Of a DNA stretch of 64,000 nucleotides, positions 45,434-55,181 are shown piece after piece. Every line of letters begins with the position of its first letter. The first letter of the stretch is position 1. The stretch spans positions 1-64,000 of the forward strand of contig JAHLLD010000013.1 in assembly GCA_020444325.1 (NCBI GenBank). The letters are read 5' to 3'. Under the pieces are notes generated by a model. The model was not told where the DNA came from and did no database searches. It was given only the letters and a program-made list of their open reading frames with translations. The position numbers and the translations under genes are program-made. The DNA comes from a bacterium. GTDB lineage: Bacteria; Bacteroidota; Ignavibacteria; SZUA-365.

Positions 45434-46523
45434 ATCCAATCCCTGCGTTGAATTGTCCACGTGCGTCAAGATCGCGCGCATCGTCGAACAACTGATAATC
45501 CATCTTCACCGCGACTTCCGGCGAGGGCAGCCAGGTGAGTCCGACAGTCACATCATTCCTGTCATAGATGTCCATCGCCTCAAATCCGGTGGTCTCCGCC
45601 TGCGTATTGTACATTTCGTAACGACCGAAGACGAAGAGCTGCTGTTCACTGTCCGCAATATGAGGCAGGAAATTATATGCAGCTTCTGCATACCACCCGT
45701 TGATCTGATCGCCGATGGCCGATTCCGTGGCCGCGTTGATCATATCGGCATCCGCGATGGAGATGAATGCGGCTTCCCCGCGCAGGCGCAGGTTTCCGAC
45801 GGCATAGCGCACATCGCCCGCGAACAGAGTGACTGCGGCGTCACCGAATGCGGCATTTCCCATATCCGCGCCGCCGGCAAAGAAGGAACCGCCCAGCGAC
45901 AGTCCCAGCAGCGGCATGTACTCGACACGTCCCGTCACCGCCATATTGCGCGTCGACGACTCAATGCCCTGCTGTCGACCTCCGCGCAATCCCCCGCCGG
46001 CGGAAAAACCCGTCGCCTTGAGACTGCTCACGACATACACCTGGAAGTTCACGGTATGCGCCGGAGCACCGAAAAAGCCGATTCCCGCTTCCCGCCAGGT
46101 CGTGGGAATGACGTTGCGGTGATAATTGGGCCGTTCGACGCCGTGAAAGGTGTTCGGCTCGTGATACAGGTTGATAATGCCCACAGGTGCCAGCATGATT
46201 CCGGCACGGAAGCCGTAGCGTTCCCAGGGACGCAGTTCGAGATATGCCTGCTCGATGGCAAGCTCTCCGGGAGCGTCCTCTTCAGCAGCGACGAAGGTAT
46301 GTTCGAGCTCCGTCTCGGATGCAAAGGAGATCCAGTCGTTGAACTGATGATCGAGATAGATCACGAAACGGTGAAAGTCGAGTCGTCCCCCGGCGCTCCC
46401 CTCAGGCTCGTTGTAGTGCAGTTCACCGTAGCCGCCGACCGTGGTACCGCTCTCCTGTGCCGTGGCAACGGCAGCCAGGGCGAGGAAAAAACTTAATGTT
46501 GCAATGGTAGAAAAGGTCTTCAT
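45420..46523 (-). CDS. Outer-membrane porin-like protein
   Basis: This 367-residue protein has a signal peptide (TLSFFLALAAVATAQ). The mature protein is a beta-barrel of alternating strands beginning TVGGYGELHYNEP and ending GIGYAFF with a terminal Phe, the usual outer-membrane insertion signal. Similar proteins are annotated as porins O/P or OprO-like. It is first in an operon with an FMN-binding protein and a four-helix membrane protein, so it may admit a substrate reduced or oxidised by them; that is inference. GGAG lies six bases before the ATG. Confidence 0.82.
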   Translation of the reverse strand: MKTFSTIATLSFFLALAAVATAQESGTTVGGYGELHYNEPEGSAGGRLDFHRFVIYLDHQFNDWISFASETELEHTFVAAEEDAPGELAIEQAYLELRPWERYGFRAGIMLAPVGIINLYHEPNTFHGVERPNYHRNVIPTTWREAGIGFFGAPAHTVNFQVYVVSSLKATGFSAGGGLRGGRQQGIESSTRNMAVTGRVEYMPLLGLSLGGSFFAGGADMGNAAFGDAAVTLFAGDVRYAVGNLRLRGEAAFISIADADMINAATESAIGDQINGWYAEAAYNFLPHIADSEQQLFVFGRYEMYNTQAETTGFEAMDIYDRNDVTVGLTWLPSPEVAVKMDYQLFDDARDLDARGQFNAGIGYAFF

Positions 46524-46568
46524 GGATACTCCATTTCAGCAATTCAGCTTACTTAGATTTGGTATAAA

Positions 46569-46599
46569 TAAAAATAGAAGCTGCAGGGAGAATAAACAA
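46569..46599 (-). promoter_or_regulatory. Promoter of the porin/FMN operon
   Basis: Minus strand: TTG (46599-46597), 20 bases, TATTTTTA (46576-46569), seven of eight -7 positions. The leader is about 40 nt. Confidence 0.4.
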
Positions 46600-46711
46600 C
46601 CCTTGCAGCACTTTTTTTATATGAGGCGGGCGCGTATGAATGCCATTGTCTGTTGTCGGCATTGGCGCTATTATGGGAAATAGCCTTTTCCCCGATTTTC
46701 GCGGAGCATTC

Positions 46712-49471
46712 ATGAAATCGTTTCTTACCCTTTTCCTTTTCATTTTCCTTCTCCCCGCGCTGCTGCCTGCGCAGCATGTCGAGGCGTCATCGTCATCGCA
46801 GCAGCGTTTCGATGATAGCGACGCACCTGCCGCAATGATGCAGCAGGTACATGAAGTCGAAATGCGTCGACATGCCCTGCTCGCGAAGCGCAGCAGTTTC
46901 GTACCGGCCGCATCGGAAGATTATGACGTCACATATTACCGGCTCGACGTCACCTTCCCGAGCGATCCCACGCTTTCGTTTTCCGGCAATGTGCGCATGG
47001 AATTCCGCAGCCTGGCTGATGCGCTCGGCGAGGTCGTGCTGAATTTCGGCAACCTCGGCGATATCGACAGCGTGCTCGTCGGCGGGAGCCGCCTCGATGC
47101 CGCTTCCATCTCTCATGCCGGCGACGTTCTCACACTCACCCTTCCCTCCGAGCTGCAGATGGACGAAGCGGCTGCGGTGACCATGTATTACTCGCATCCT
47201 TACGGAGGCAGCGCGGTGATGGTGACCAATGTGCAGAACGTGGATCTCGGGAAATCCATCCTCAGCATTGCGTCGCAGGCCGAGCCGTATGACGCGCGCA
47301 ACTGGTGGCCGTGCAAGGACGATCCGGCCGACAAGGCAGATTCCGTCGACATTCTCCTCACCGTGGACGAACCGATGTATCCCGTCAGCAACGGCGTCGT
47401 GCTCTCGGATGTGAGCAACGGTGATGGTACGCGTACCGTGCACTGGAAAACCCGCTATCCCATCGTGACGTATCTCGTTTCCGTCGCCGCGGCGGAATAC
47501 AACTACCGCGCCCTGAGCTTCGATTACCAGGGAGAAAGCATGCCGGTGGGCAGCTGGTGGTACGGTATGCCCGGTACCACGATGAAGAGTTTCGAGCAGG
47601 ATATGCTTGACGGACTGCAGGTTTTCTCTGATCTCTTCATTCCGTACCCGTACATGGAAGAGAAATACGGCATGGCGGAATACGAATGGGGCGGCGCGAT
47701 GGAACATCAGACCGTCTCGTCCATGGGCTTCTATTCCACCGACGTCGTGGTGCACGAGCTGATGCATCAGTGGTTCGGCGACAAGGTCACCTGCGCCACC
47801 TTCGAGCATATCTGGCTCAATGAAGGCTGGGCGACCTACGGCGAGGCGCTGTTCCATGAAGCACGCGGCGGACTGAAAGCACTGAAGGGGAACATGGCTG
47901 GGAAGATGTATTTTGGTCCCGGGACCATTTTCGTCGACAACCCGGAGCAGCAGCCGTTCTCCCGTCTCTTCAGCGGCAACCTTACATACAATAAGGCGTC
48001 ATGGGTCGTTCATATGCTGCGCCATGTGGTCGGCGACGAGGCCTTTTTTGCCGCTACGAAAAAATATCTCGGTGGACTCGCGAGAGACAATTACCGCAGC
48101 GTAAGGACCGCTGAGTTTCAGCAATACTACGAGGACGAATCCGGGATGGACCTCGACTGGTTTTTCCAGCAGTGGATCTACGGGGAATACTATCCCACCT
48201 ACGATTTCACCTGGGATGTCGCGAATCAGGGAGGCAGCTACACGGTGGATGTCAATATCGAGCAGCTTTATCTCAGCGAACGCCAGCTTTTCACCATGCC
48301 CATCGACATATACGTGCGCTTTTCCGACGGTAGCGACAGCACCGTGTTAGTGACGAACAATATGGCGATGCAATCCTATTCGTTCACCTTTGAGAGGGAT
48401 GTCGATTTCCTCCAGCTCGACCCGGACGGCTGGATACACAAACAGGTAATTGAGAAAATGGACAGCCCAACGTTCGACCGGGGCGTCCTTGTGGTCAATG
48501 GTGTGGACTGGGACGTGGAAGCATACACCGCCGACCTCAAATCTGCGTTCGTTGATTCTGTGTTCAGCGGTGGACAGCCCTATACGTTCTGGGATCTCTT
48601 CCCGGACCCGGCCGTGGGCTACCCCCCCAGCGTCCCGCAGCCCGTAGGTGACGGATACGTCCCGGCGCATGTGCTCGAGCGATACTGTACCGTCGTTTGG
48701 ATTGGTAACGCATACAACGGCGACGAGAATATCTGGTTCAATACCTCCATTATGAATTACCTCCGGGCAGGTGGCAACGTCATTCTCGTCACACGTATCG
48801 GACAGGAATTCATCACCGAGGACATGCGAGATCTGCTCGGCATCAACTGGGAAGCCTTCTATAGCACCGCAGCGAACTGTCAGGCGAAGATCCCCTCCCT
48901 GTTCAGCATGGACTTCAATGGTGCCCAGAACCTGCTCCACCTTTTCAACGCTACGCTCACTCGTGAGGAAAACGAGCTGCTGTTCACCGAGACACAGTCC
49001 TTCTCGACCGAGCGCGGGATCGGTGTCTGGGGTAAACCGATGATGACGGAACAGGGACTGAGCGGACACATGATGTACATCGGCCTGCGTCCCTACCGTA
49101 TCAACAACGAGCAGTTCAAACTGAACATGGAAACACTGCTTGCGCAGCTGCCCTGCAACCCGGTGACCTCGGTGCGGGAAACCGCTCCCGTAAGCAACAA
49201 CATGACGCTCGAGCAGAATTATCCGAATCCCGTCCCGGCCGGAGGAAGTGCGCTGTTCCGCTACAGCCTGGCGCGTCCCGCCACCGCATCGGTTGCACTG
49301 CGCGTCTATGACATGCTGGGACGACTGGTGCGCGAACGCGAGGTCCCTTCGGCCACTGCCGGACTGCACAGCGTTTCGCTGTCGACTGCCGGACTCCCTG
49401 CGGGTGTCTACACCTGCAGCCTCGAAGCCGCCAGCAGCAGTGTCTCCCGCACCATGGTCATCATCGAATAG
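46712..49471 (+). CDS. Secreted M1-family aminopeptidase with type IX sorting tail
   Basis: This is a 919-residue protein from ATG 46712 (GGAGC upstream). Signal peptide FLTLFLFIFLLPALLPAQ. The M1 domain has the substrate motif GGAMEHQ and zinc motif HELMH (348-352) with the third ligand Glu371, 18 residues later (HExxH-x18-E). A region of about 300 residues of unassigned domains follows. The last 85 residues are a type IX secretion C-terminal domain (LEQNYPNPVPAGG, VYDMLGRLVRE, LPAGVYTCSLEA). It is expected to be exported across the outer membrane to digest peptides. The gene is single and converges on abgT across palindromic repeat copy 3. Confidence 0.93.
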   Translation: MKSFLTLFLFIFLLPALLPAQHVEASSSSQQRFDDSDAPAAMMQQVHEVEMRRHALLAKRSSFVPAASEDYDVTYYRLDVTFPSDPTLSFSGNVRMEFRSLADALGEVVLNFGNLGDIDSVLVGGSRLDAASISHAGDVLTLTLPSELQMDEAAAVTMYYSHPYGGSAVMVTNVQNVDLGKSILSIASQAEPYDARNWWPCKDDPADKADSVDILLTVDEPMYPVSNGVVLSDVSNGDGTRTVHWKTRYPIVTYLVSVAAAEYNYRALSFDYQGESMPVGSWWYGMPGTTMKSFEQDMLDGLQVFSDLFIPYPYMEEKYGMAEYEWGGAMEHQTVSSMGFYSTDVVVHELMHQWFGDKVTCATFEHIWLNEGWATYGEALFHEARGGLKALKGNMAGKMYFGPGTIFVDNPEQQPFSRLFSGNLTYNKASWVVHMLRHVVGDEAFFAATKKYLGGLARDNYRSVRTAEFQQYYEDESGMDLDWFFQQWIYGEYYPTYDFTWDVANQGGSYTVDVNIEQLYLSERQLFTMPIDIYVRFSDGSDSTVLVTNNMAMQSYSFTFERDVDFLQLDPDGWIHKQVIEKMDSPTFDRGVLVVNGVDWDVEAYTADLKSAFVDSVFSGGQPYTFWDLFPDPAVGYPPSVPQPVGDGYVPAHVLERYCTVVWIGNAYNGDENIWFNTSIMNYLRAGGNVILVTRIGQEFITEDMRDLLGINWEAFYSTAANCQAKIPSLFSMDFNGAQNLLHLFNATLTREENELLFTETQSFSTERGIGVWGKPMMTEQGLSGHMMYIGLRPYRINNEQFKLNMETLLAQLPCNPVTSVRETAPVSNNMTLEQNYPNPVPAGGSALFRYSLARPATASVALRVYDMLGRLVREREVPSATAGLHSVSLSTAGLPAGVYTCSLEAASSSVSRTMVIIE

Positions 49472-49629
49472 GATTACGCGGATTATACGCAGAGAATAGA
49501 AGAGAAACGCAGATTTTCACTGATTAACCGCAGATTCTCGCTGAGATAAATTTCATAAAATTTAGCCTGCGAAAATCTGCGGTTGATCTGCGAGAATCTG
49601 CGTTTCTCTTCTATTCTCTGCGCAATCCT
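49472..49629. repeat. Long palindromic intergenic repeat, copy 3
   Basis: This is the longest copy. Arms of about 57 bp (49489-49545 and about 49566-49621) begin GCAGAGAATAGAAGAGAAAC and match their complements with few mismatches. It occupies the whole gap between the M1 peptidase stop and the convergent AbgT stop. Confidence 0.88.
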
Positions 49630-49631
49630 GT

Positions 49632-51164
49632 TTATTGCTGGTAGAAGAGTTCGGCGCCGGGGCCGACGGGGAGACCAAGAGTGAACCACACGATAAGAAG
49701 TACTGTCCATATCAGGGCGAAGACCACGGAATACGGGAGCATGGTTGCAATGACCGTACCGATGCCTGCGCGCGGATCGTATTTTTCCATGAATGCTACG
49801 ATGAGTGCGAAGTAAGACATCATCGGCGAGATAATATTCGTCACACTGTCACCGACACGATATCCTGCCTGCACGAGTTCGGGAGAAAATCCGAGCAGCA
49901 TGAACATCGGGATAAAGACCGGTGCCATGATAGCCCATTTCGCTGATGCGCTGCCCATCACGAGATTGATAACGGCCGTCACGAGGACGAAGGCGAGCAT
50001 GAGCGGAATGGCACCGAGTCCGGATGATTTCAGAAGCTCGGCACCCTCGATCGCGGTGATGAGACCGAGATTGGTCCAGTTGAAATAGGCGACGAACTGT
50101 GCGGCGAAAAACACCAGCACGGTATAGATTCCCAGTGTCTCAATCGCCTTTCCCATGCCCTTCATCACATCGCTGTCATTTTTGATCGTGCGTGCCCCGA
50201 TACCGTATGCCACGGCGAGCACGACAGCGCCCATGAAGATAAACGCCACCACTCCATCGAGGAATGGAGAATCAAGAATGCCATGGGTTTCCATATTGCG
50301 CAGGAAACCATTTTCCGGGATGAGTCCGAGCAGGATAATCGCCGTGCTCACGAGTCCGGTGATACCGGCAAATCGCAGTCCGCGTTTCTCCTCTGATGTC
50401 AGGGGACGCAATTCCTCCCGCTCCGCATCTCCCTTGTACTCCCCGAGCCGTGGGATGACGATTTTCTCCGTCACCCAGGTCCCTGCAGTCGCAATGAAAA
50501 ACGTGGATACAAAAAGGAAATAGTAGTTGGCGGCTGCGTTCACCACATATCCCGGCTCGATGATACGCGCAGCCTCCTGCGAGAGTCCGGCAAGCAGCGG
50601 GTCAATGGTTCCGAGCAGCAGGTTGGCGCTGTACCCACCCGACACCCCCGCAAAGGCTGCGGCCATGCCGGCGATGGGATGGCGTCCCACGGCCAGAAAG
50701 ATCACACCGCCAAGCGGAATGAGCAGCACGTATCCCACTTCACTTGCCGTGTTGGACAGGATGCCAGCGAGAACGATCACAAAGGTGAGCAGTTTCCGCG
50801 GCGCTGCCAGCACCATCTGCCGCAGGGCGGTACCGATCAGTCCGCTGCTCTCCGCAATGCCAATTCCGAGCATGGAGACGAACACCGTTCCCAGTGGCGC
50901 GAAACTGGTGAAGTTCGTCACCATCGTGGTCAGGATCCGGTGCAGGCCTTCAATCGAAAGCAGGTTTACCGGACGAATGGTCTCCCCTGTCCCGGGATGC
51001 TGCACGGCAATGTGGAACTGACTGAATACCCAGGAAAAGAAAATCACCGATAATGCTAGAAGCGCAAAAAGTGTCGCAGGATGCGGCAGCGCATTTCCGA
51101 CGCGCTCAACCATACCGAGAAATCGATCTATTATTCCCTTGCGGGCACTCTTGTCCGTTGCCAT
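49632..51164 (-). CDS. AbgT/MtrF-family transporter
   Basis: This 510-residue inner-membrane transporter has about eleven to twelve hydrophobic segments and AbgT-family motifs: [78 protein letters not shown], and [26 protein letters not shown]. Family members import p-aminobenzoyl-glutamate or export antifolates such as sulfonamides; which applies here is unclear. It is flanked on both sides by palindromic repeats (copies 3 and 4) and by nothing else, so it may be an inserted cassette. Confidence 0.93.
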   Translation of the reverse strand: MATDKSARKGIIDRFLGMVERVGNALPHPATLFALLALSVIFFSWVFSQFHIAVQHPGTGETIRPVNLLSIEGLHRILTTMVTNFTSFAPLGTVFVSMLGIGIAESSGLIGTALRQMVLAAPRKLLTFVIVLAGILSNTASEVGYVLLIPLGGVIFLAVGRHPIAGMAAAFAGVSGGYSANLLLGTIDPLLAGLSQEAARIIEPGYVVNAAANYYFLFVSTFFIATAGTWVTEKIVIPRLGEYKGDAEREELRPLTSEEKRGLRFAGITGLVSTAIILLGLIPENGFLRNMETHGILDSPFLDGVVAFIFMGAVVLAVAYGIGARTIKNDSDVMKGMGKAIETLGIYTVLVFFAAQFVAYFNWTNLGLITAIEGAELLKSSGLGAIPLMLAFVLVTAVINLVMGSASAKWAIMAPVFIPMFMLLGFSPELVQAGYRVGDSVTNIISPMMSYFALIVAFMEKYDPRAGIGTVIATMLPYSVVFALIWTVLLIVWFTLGLPVGPGAELFYQQ

Positions 51165-51197
51165 ATCAGCCTGTACGTTGTGATTGAAAATTCGATT

Positions 51198-51345
51198 GCG
51201 CGGATAGAAGAGCTACGCTGATTCTCGCTGATTCTTCGCAGATATTCGCAGAGTCAAATTTTAATAAACTTCATTCCGCGAGAATCTGCGTTACATCAGC
51301 GAGAATCAGCGTAGCTCTTTTATCTGCGCATAATCCGCGTTACGA
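51198..51345. repeat. Long palindromic intergenic repeat, copy 4
   Basis: It contains a perfect 25-bp inverted repeat (51208-51232 and 51295-51319) whose sequence differs from the other copies (GCTACGCTGATTCTCGCTGA) yet is fully self-complementary. It spans from upstream of abgT to the actF stop codon, which lies inside the right edge (51340-51342). Confidence 0.88.
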
Positions 51346-52512
51346 CTTTGCTTCCGCGAGGAAGGGGTCGTTGATGGGGATTGCGTTGCGGCGACGGAAC
51401 TGCACGGCAGCCGTCAGAATGAACAACCCGCCGAGAGCGATCGTCGGAGCGAATTCCATCCAGCTCAGGGGAACAGAGGTATGGCTGTAATTGGGCATGA
51501 CCAGCCAGAACATGTCAATAAAGTGCGCACAGAGCAGAAGAATGGCGCCGCCAAGAAGGACATTGAGACTGCGCTTCGTGGCTTCCGAGAGGAGGAGCAG
51601 GAAAGGGAAGATAAAATGAAATACCAGCAGAATGCCGGAGACAACTTCCCATCCGTGACCGAGGCGGTATGTGAAGAACACGATTTCTTCCGGGAGATCG
51701 GCGTACCAGATAAGCAGGTACTGGGAGAATGCGATGTAGGCCCAGAAGATGTTGAATGCGAACAGCAGCTTTCCCAGGTCGTGAAAGCGGTCGGAAGTCA
51801 GCCAGTCGCTGATCAGACCTGCCTTCTTGAGCAGAACAGCGACAATGGTGATTACCGCAAGTGCACCCACGAGGGATGATGAAAAATAGTACACCCCGAA
51901 AATCGTGCTGAACCAGTGCGGGTAAAGGGACATGAGCAGATCGAACGCGGCGAAGGTGATCGTGACAGCGTAAAAAATGGTGATCGGTGCACTGAGCGTC
52001 CAATTTCTGCGTGTAGGCTGGATGTCGTTCCGTGTATCCTGCTTGAAGGAATTTCCTACGATAAAGAAGTAGATCCCAATCCAGCTCGCCACATAAAAAA
52101 ACAATCGAGCGGTGAAAAACGGCACGTTGAGCCATGCGGCTTTCCCCTGCATGATGGCGTCCCCGGGTTCGGGATGCACCCAGTGATGGTAGAGCTCACC
52201 GATGCCGAAGACGATGGGGAGCAGGAGAATAATCAGGAGGGGTGTAAAGCCACCGAGAATCTCCGGGATGCGGCGCACCGCGGTCGACCAGCCTGAACGC
52301 GTGAGATACTGCAGCATACTGAAGAAGACTGCAGTAACTGCGATTCCGCCCCAGAACACGAATGCCAGGAGATAGTCGAAAAGGAAACGCTGCATGTCGG
52401 TCATCGCGGCGGCGATGCTGAGCACGATCCCGAGAACAGCGGTACCAATACCGATCATCTGCATGCGTTTGACAAAGCTGGTGTCCGCCAGCAAAACGTT
52501 CTGAACACTCAT
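51340..52512 (-). CDS. actF: Alternative complex III subunit ActF
   Basis: This 390-residue inner-membrane protein has about ten helices and is the second, shorter NrfD-like subunit of the quinol:cytochrome c/HiPIP oxidoreductase. Recognisable features are FDYLLAFVFWGGIAVTAVFFSMLQYLTRSGWS, here split by context, plus FFTARLFFYVASW, FDLLMSLYPHWFSTIFG and FAFNIFWAYIAFSQYLLIWYADLPEE. It is the last gene of actABCDEF; its start overlaps the actE stop (ATGA), and its stop lies within a palindromic repeat. Confidence 0.92.
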   Translation of the reverse strand: MSVQNVLLADTSFVKRMQMIGIGTAVLGIVLSIAAAMTDMQRFLFDYLLAFVFWGGIAVTAVFFSMLQYLTRSGWSTAVRRIPEILGGFTPLLIILLLPIVFGIGELYHHWVHPEPGDAIMQGKAAWLNVPFFTARLFFYVASWIGIYFFIVGNSFKQDTRNDIQPTRRNWTLSAPITIFYAVTITFAAFDLLMSLYPHWFSTIFGVYYFSSSLVGALAVITIVAVLLKKAGLISDWLTSDRFHDLGKLLFAFNIFWAYIAFSQYLLIWYADLPEEIVFFTYRLGHGWEVVSGILLVFHFIFPFLLLLSEATKRSLNVLLGGAILLLCAHFIDMFWLVMPNYSHTSVPLSWMEFAPTIALGGLFILTAAVQFRRRNAIPINDPFLAEAKS

Positions 52513-53210
52513 TGTGCCGCCTCCACATTCTCATTCGCGTTATCCGTTGCATTCGCATTTTGCGCCGCACCCGAATCGCCACCTGCGGCAGTGCTGTCAA
52601 CCGATGCCGGTGCAGTTTCCGGGTACTTCAGCGGTGCCTTCTGCAGCTCACGCACGTAGTTGACAATTGCCCAGCGGTCCCCCTCTTTCAGCTTGTCCGC
52701 ATAGCCGGGCATGATATTCTGCCCAACGCTGATGACATGGAAAATGTGGGCATCGGAATATCCCTTTGCGTTTTTCCCCGCCAGGTTTGGTGGCTTCTGC
52801 AGCCCGCGCCGTACAACCTCCGTCGTATCCTGTCCACTCGGGGAGTGACAGGGCGAGCAGAACGTATTGAAACGATTTTTCCCGCGGGCGAGCACCTCCG
52901 GTGAAACCGCGAGAGGATTATGCAGTGCCGCTTCAGCCTCTTCGGGCGTCGTGTAAGGGTACACCGTGCCATTACGCGGCAGCGTCCCCGGAACGTGACC
53001 GCGCATGACGGTACGGTCGGCGAAAAACGTACTCGGTTCCTGCGCCATGTACTTACTCTGATAGTACATGTCGAAACGCACCTTGATCGGCGGCTCCTTG
53101 GAACGCAGCGCCTGGAATCCGTTGCCCGCCCAGAGGACGAACAGCACCACGGCAACGATGCCGGTGAGGAGTATGACGGGTAAGGGAATGTGTATGTTCT
53201 TAATCTTCAT
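52509..53210 (-). CDS. actE: Alternative complex III subunit ActE, mono-heme cytochrome c
   Basis: This is a 233-residue protein from ATG 53210. An N-terminal membrane anchor (LPVILLTGIVAVVLFVLW) holds a periplasmic cytochrome c domain. The single heme motif CSPCH is followed by SPSGQDTTE, and the distal Met lies in the NIMPGYADKL segment. A low-complexity Asn/Ala-rich tail ends the protein. It accepts electrons from the complex and passes them on. The start overlaps the actD stop by about ten bases; a longer reading frame upstream lacks support. Confidence 0.93.
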   Translation of the reverse strand: MKIKNIHIPLPVILLTGIVAVVLFVLWAGNGFQALRSKEPPIKVRFDMYYQSKYMAQEPSTFFADRTVMRGHVPGTLPRNGTVYPYTTPEEAEAALHNPLAVSPEVLARGKNRFNTFCSPCHSPSGQDTTEVVRRGLQKPPNLAGKNAKGYSDAHIFHVISVGQNIMPGYADKLKEGDRWAIVNYVRELQKAPLKYPETAPASVDSTAAGGDSGAAQNANATDNANENVEAAQ

Positions 53211-53736
53211 ATTCGACTTCGCGTACTTGTTCAGCTCCGAGAGATTCAAGCAGGGTTCGTGTCTTCCCTGCGTCATACATCGCATCCTCACTGTCGACGG
53301 TTACCATGAAGGCATCATCCGTCGTACGCAGGAAGTGCGGATCGTTCTGCCACTTCGAATACCAACGGGGAAGTCCGTTCAGCGCAAACATCCCGATCAC
53401 CGTTCCGATGGCGCAGAACAGTACCGTCAATTCGAACATGATGGGAATGGAGGGTTCGAAAGCGAAAAACGGTTTCCCGCCGATGATCAGCGGATAGTCC
53501 ACCGCTCCGGTCCACCACTGCAGAAGCGTCGCCGCCAGCGTACCGAGGAGTCCGGTACCAAAGGCAATCCACGGCAGTACCGTGCGCTTCACGCCCATTG
53601 CGTCATCGAGTCCGTGCAGCGGATACGGCGTATGGAAATCAAACTGCCGATATCCGGCGCGTCGAATTTCCGTCGCTGCGCTCAGCACCGTATCGGGGTC
53701 GTGAAAGAGTCCGGTCATACCGGCTGTCTTTTTCAT
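53200..53736 (-). CDS. actD: Alternative complex III subunit ActD (DUF3341)
   Basis: This 178-residue DUF3341 protein has two membrane helices (LPWIAFGTGLLGTLAATLLQWW and the MFELTVLFCAIGTVIGMFAL region). An N-terminal domain of about 60 residues begins TAGMTGLFHDPDTVLSAAT. It is a structural membrane subunit of complex III. It lies between actC and actE, as in other act operons. Confidence 0.93.
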   Translation of the reverse strand: MKKTAGMTGLFHDPDTVLSAATEIRRAGYRQFDFHTPYPLHGLDDAMGVKRTVLPWIAFGTGLLGTLAATLLQWWTGAVDYPLIIGGKPFFAFEPSIPIMFELTVLFCAIGTVIGMFALNGLPRWYSKWQNDPHFLRTTDDAFMVTVDSEDAMYDAGKTRTLLESLGAEQVREVEYED

Positions 53737-53750
53737 GCGTCACTCTCCTC

Positions 53751-55181
53751 TCAATGATGCGAATGTGATGGTTGTGAACCGGGCAAAATGCCCTTGACTT
53801 CCGACATGGCCAGGACCGGGATATTCTTGGCAAACAGCAGGAAGAGCGTGAGAAACAGTCCTATCGTTCCCGCGAAAATCGAGATATCGACCCACGTGGG
53901 AGAGAAATATCCCCAGCTCGAGGGAAGGAAGTCACGATGCAGTGAGCTCGCGATGATCACGAAGCGCTCAAACCACATACCGATGTTGACGAAAATGGAA
54001 ATCACCCAGGTGATCGCGAGATTGCGGCGAATGTTCTTGAACCAGAACAACTGCGGGATGAGCACATTACAGGTAACCATCGTCCAGTATGCCCAGCCGT
54101 ATGCACCGAAGGCACGGTTGATGAACACGAAACGCTCATAGGGACTGCCGCTGTACCAGGCGATAAAGAATTCGATGCCATAGGCATATCCGACCATGAG
54201 CCCGGTGGCCATGAGCACCTTGTTCATATTCTCGATATGCTTGATCGTGATGAACTGCTCGAGATTCAGCAGCTTGCGCGCTAGAATCATGAGGGTGAGC
54301 ACCATGGCGAATCCGGAGAAAATCGCTCCGGCCACGAAATACGGCGGGAAGATCGTAGAGTGCCAGCCCGGCAGAATGGAAACCGCAAAGTCGAAAGAAA
54401 CGATGGTGTGTACCGAAAGAACCAGCGGTGTGGAGATGCCGGCGAGGATCAGGTACGCCTTCTCATAGCGATGCCAGTGCCTGTTGGCACCCGTCCATCC
54501 GAGACTGAGAAAGGTCCAGATATACTTGATGAATACGTTCTTCGCACGGTTTCGCAGGGTCGCGAGATCCGGCACCAGTCCTACATACCAAAACATGGCC
54601 GATACCGCAAAATAGGTCGACACCGCAAAGACGTCCCACAGCAGCGGGGAGCGGAAATTCACCCACATCTCCATCTGGTTCGGCAGAGGGAGCAGCCAGT
54701 AGATGGCAACCCAGGGACGACCGGTATGGATAACGGGGAAAATCAGGGCGCAGATGACGGCAAAAATCGTCATGGCTTCGGCGGCGCGGTTAATCGCGGT
54801 GCGCCATCGCTGCCTGAACAGGAAAAGAATCGCGGAGATCAGTGTGCCCGCATGTCCGATACCGATCCAGAACACGAAGTTCGTAATGGCCCAGGCCCAT
54901 GCAACCGGCTGGTTGTTTCCCCAGACGCCGATACCGGTATAGACGGTATAGAGTATGGTGATAATGCCCCATCCGGCCAGCATGCTCGTCAGCGTCAGTG
55001 TCGCATACCAGAGTTTTGTCGGTTTGCCCTCGACCACATTGGAAATCGTCTCCGTGACGTCATGCGGTTTCGGCTTGCCTTCAAACAGCGGTTCGCGGAT
55101 TTCATCGGGATTCACGGCGAGTGTACCGCCACTCTCCATATCCCAGCTGTCCTGACGATGCTTGTCAGTCACAGTCTTCAT
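53751..55181 (-). CDS. actC: Alternative complex III subunit ActC (NrfD/PsrC-like)
   Basis: This 476-residue membrane protein has about ten helices of the NrfD/PsrC fold, which binds quinol. Conserved stretches include [58 protein letters not shown] and [20 protein letters not shown]. It is the larger of the two NrfD-like subunits. Its ATG overlaps the actB stop (ATGA). Confidence 0.95.
   Translation of the reverse strand: MKTVTDKHRQDSWDMESGGTLAVNPDEIREPLFEGKPKPHDVTETISNVVEGKPTKLWYATLTLTSMLAGWGIITILYTVYTGIGVWGNNQPVAWAWAITNFVFWIGIGHAGTLISAILFLFRQRWRTAINRAAEAMTIFAVICALIFPVIHTGRPWVAIYWLLPLPNQMEMWVNFRSPLLWDVFAVSTYFAVSAMFWYVGLVPDLATLRNRAKNVFIKYIWTFLSLGWTGANRHWHRYEKAYLILAGISTPLVLSVHTIVSFDFAVSILPGWHSTIFPPYFVAGAIFSGFAMVLTLMILARKLLNLEQFITIKHIENMNKVLMATGLMVGYAYGIEFFIAWYSGSPYERFVFINRAFGAYGWAYWTMVTCNVLIPQLFWFKNIRRNLAITWVISIFVNIGMWFERFVIIASSLHRDFLPSSWGYFSPTWVDISIFAGTIGLFLTLFLLFAKNIPVLAMSEVKGILPGSQPSHSHH

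Noticed and set aside
42193-51345. CRISPR array from repeated GCAGATTTTCGCAG words
   Set aside because: The words are arranged as palindromes at four separate intergenic sites; there are no regularly spaced repeats with unique spacers and no cas genes.
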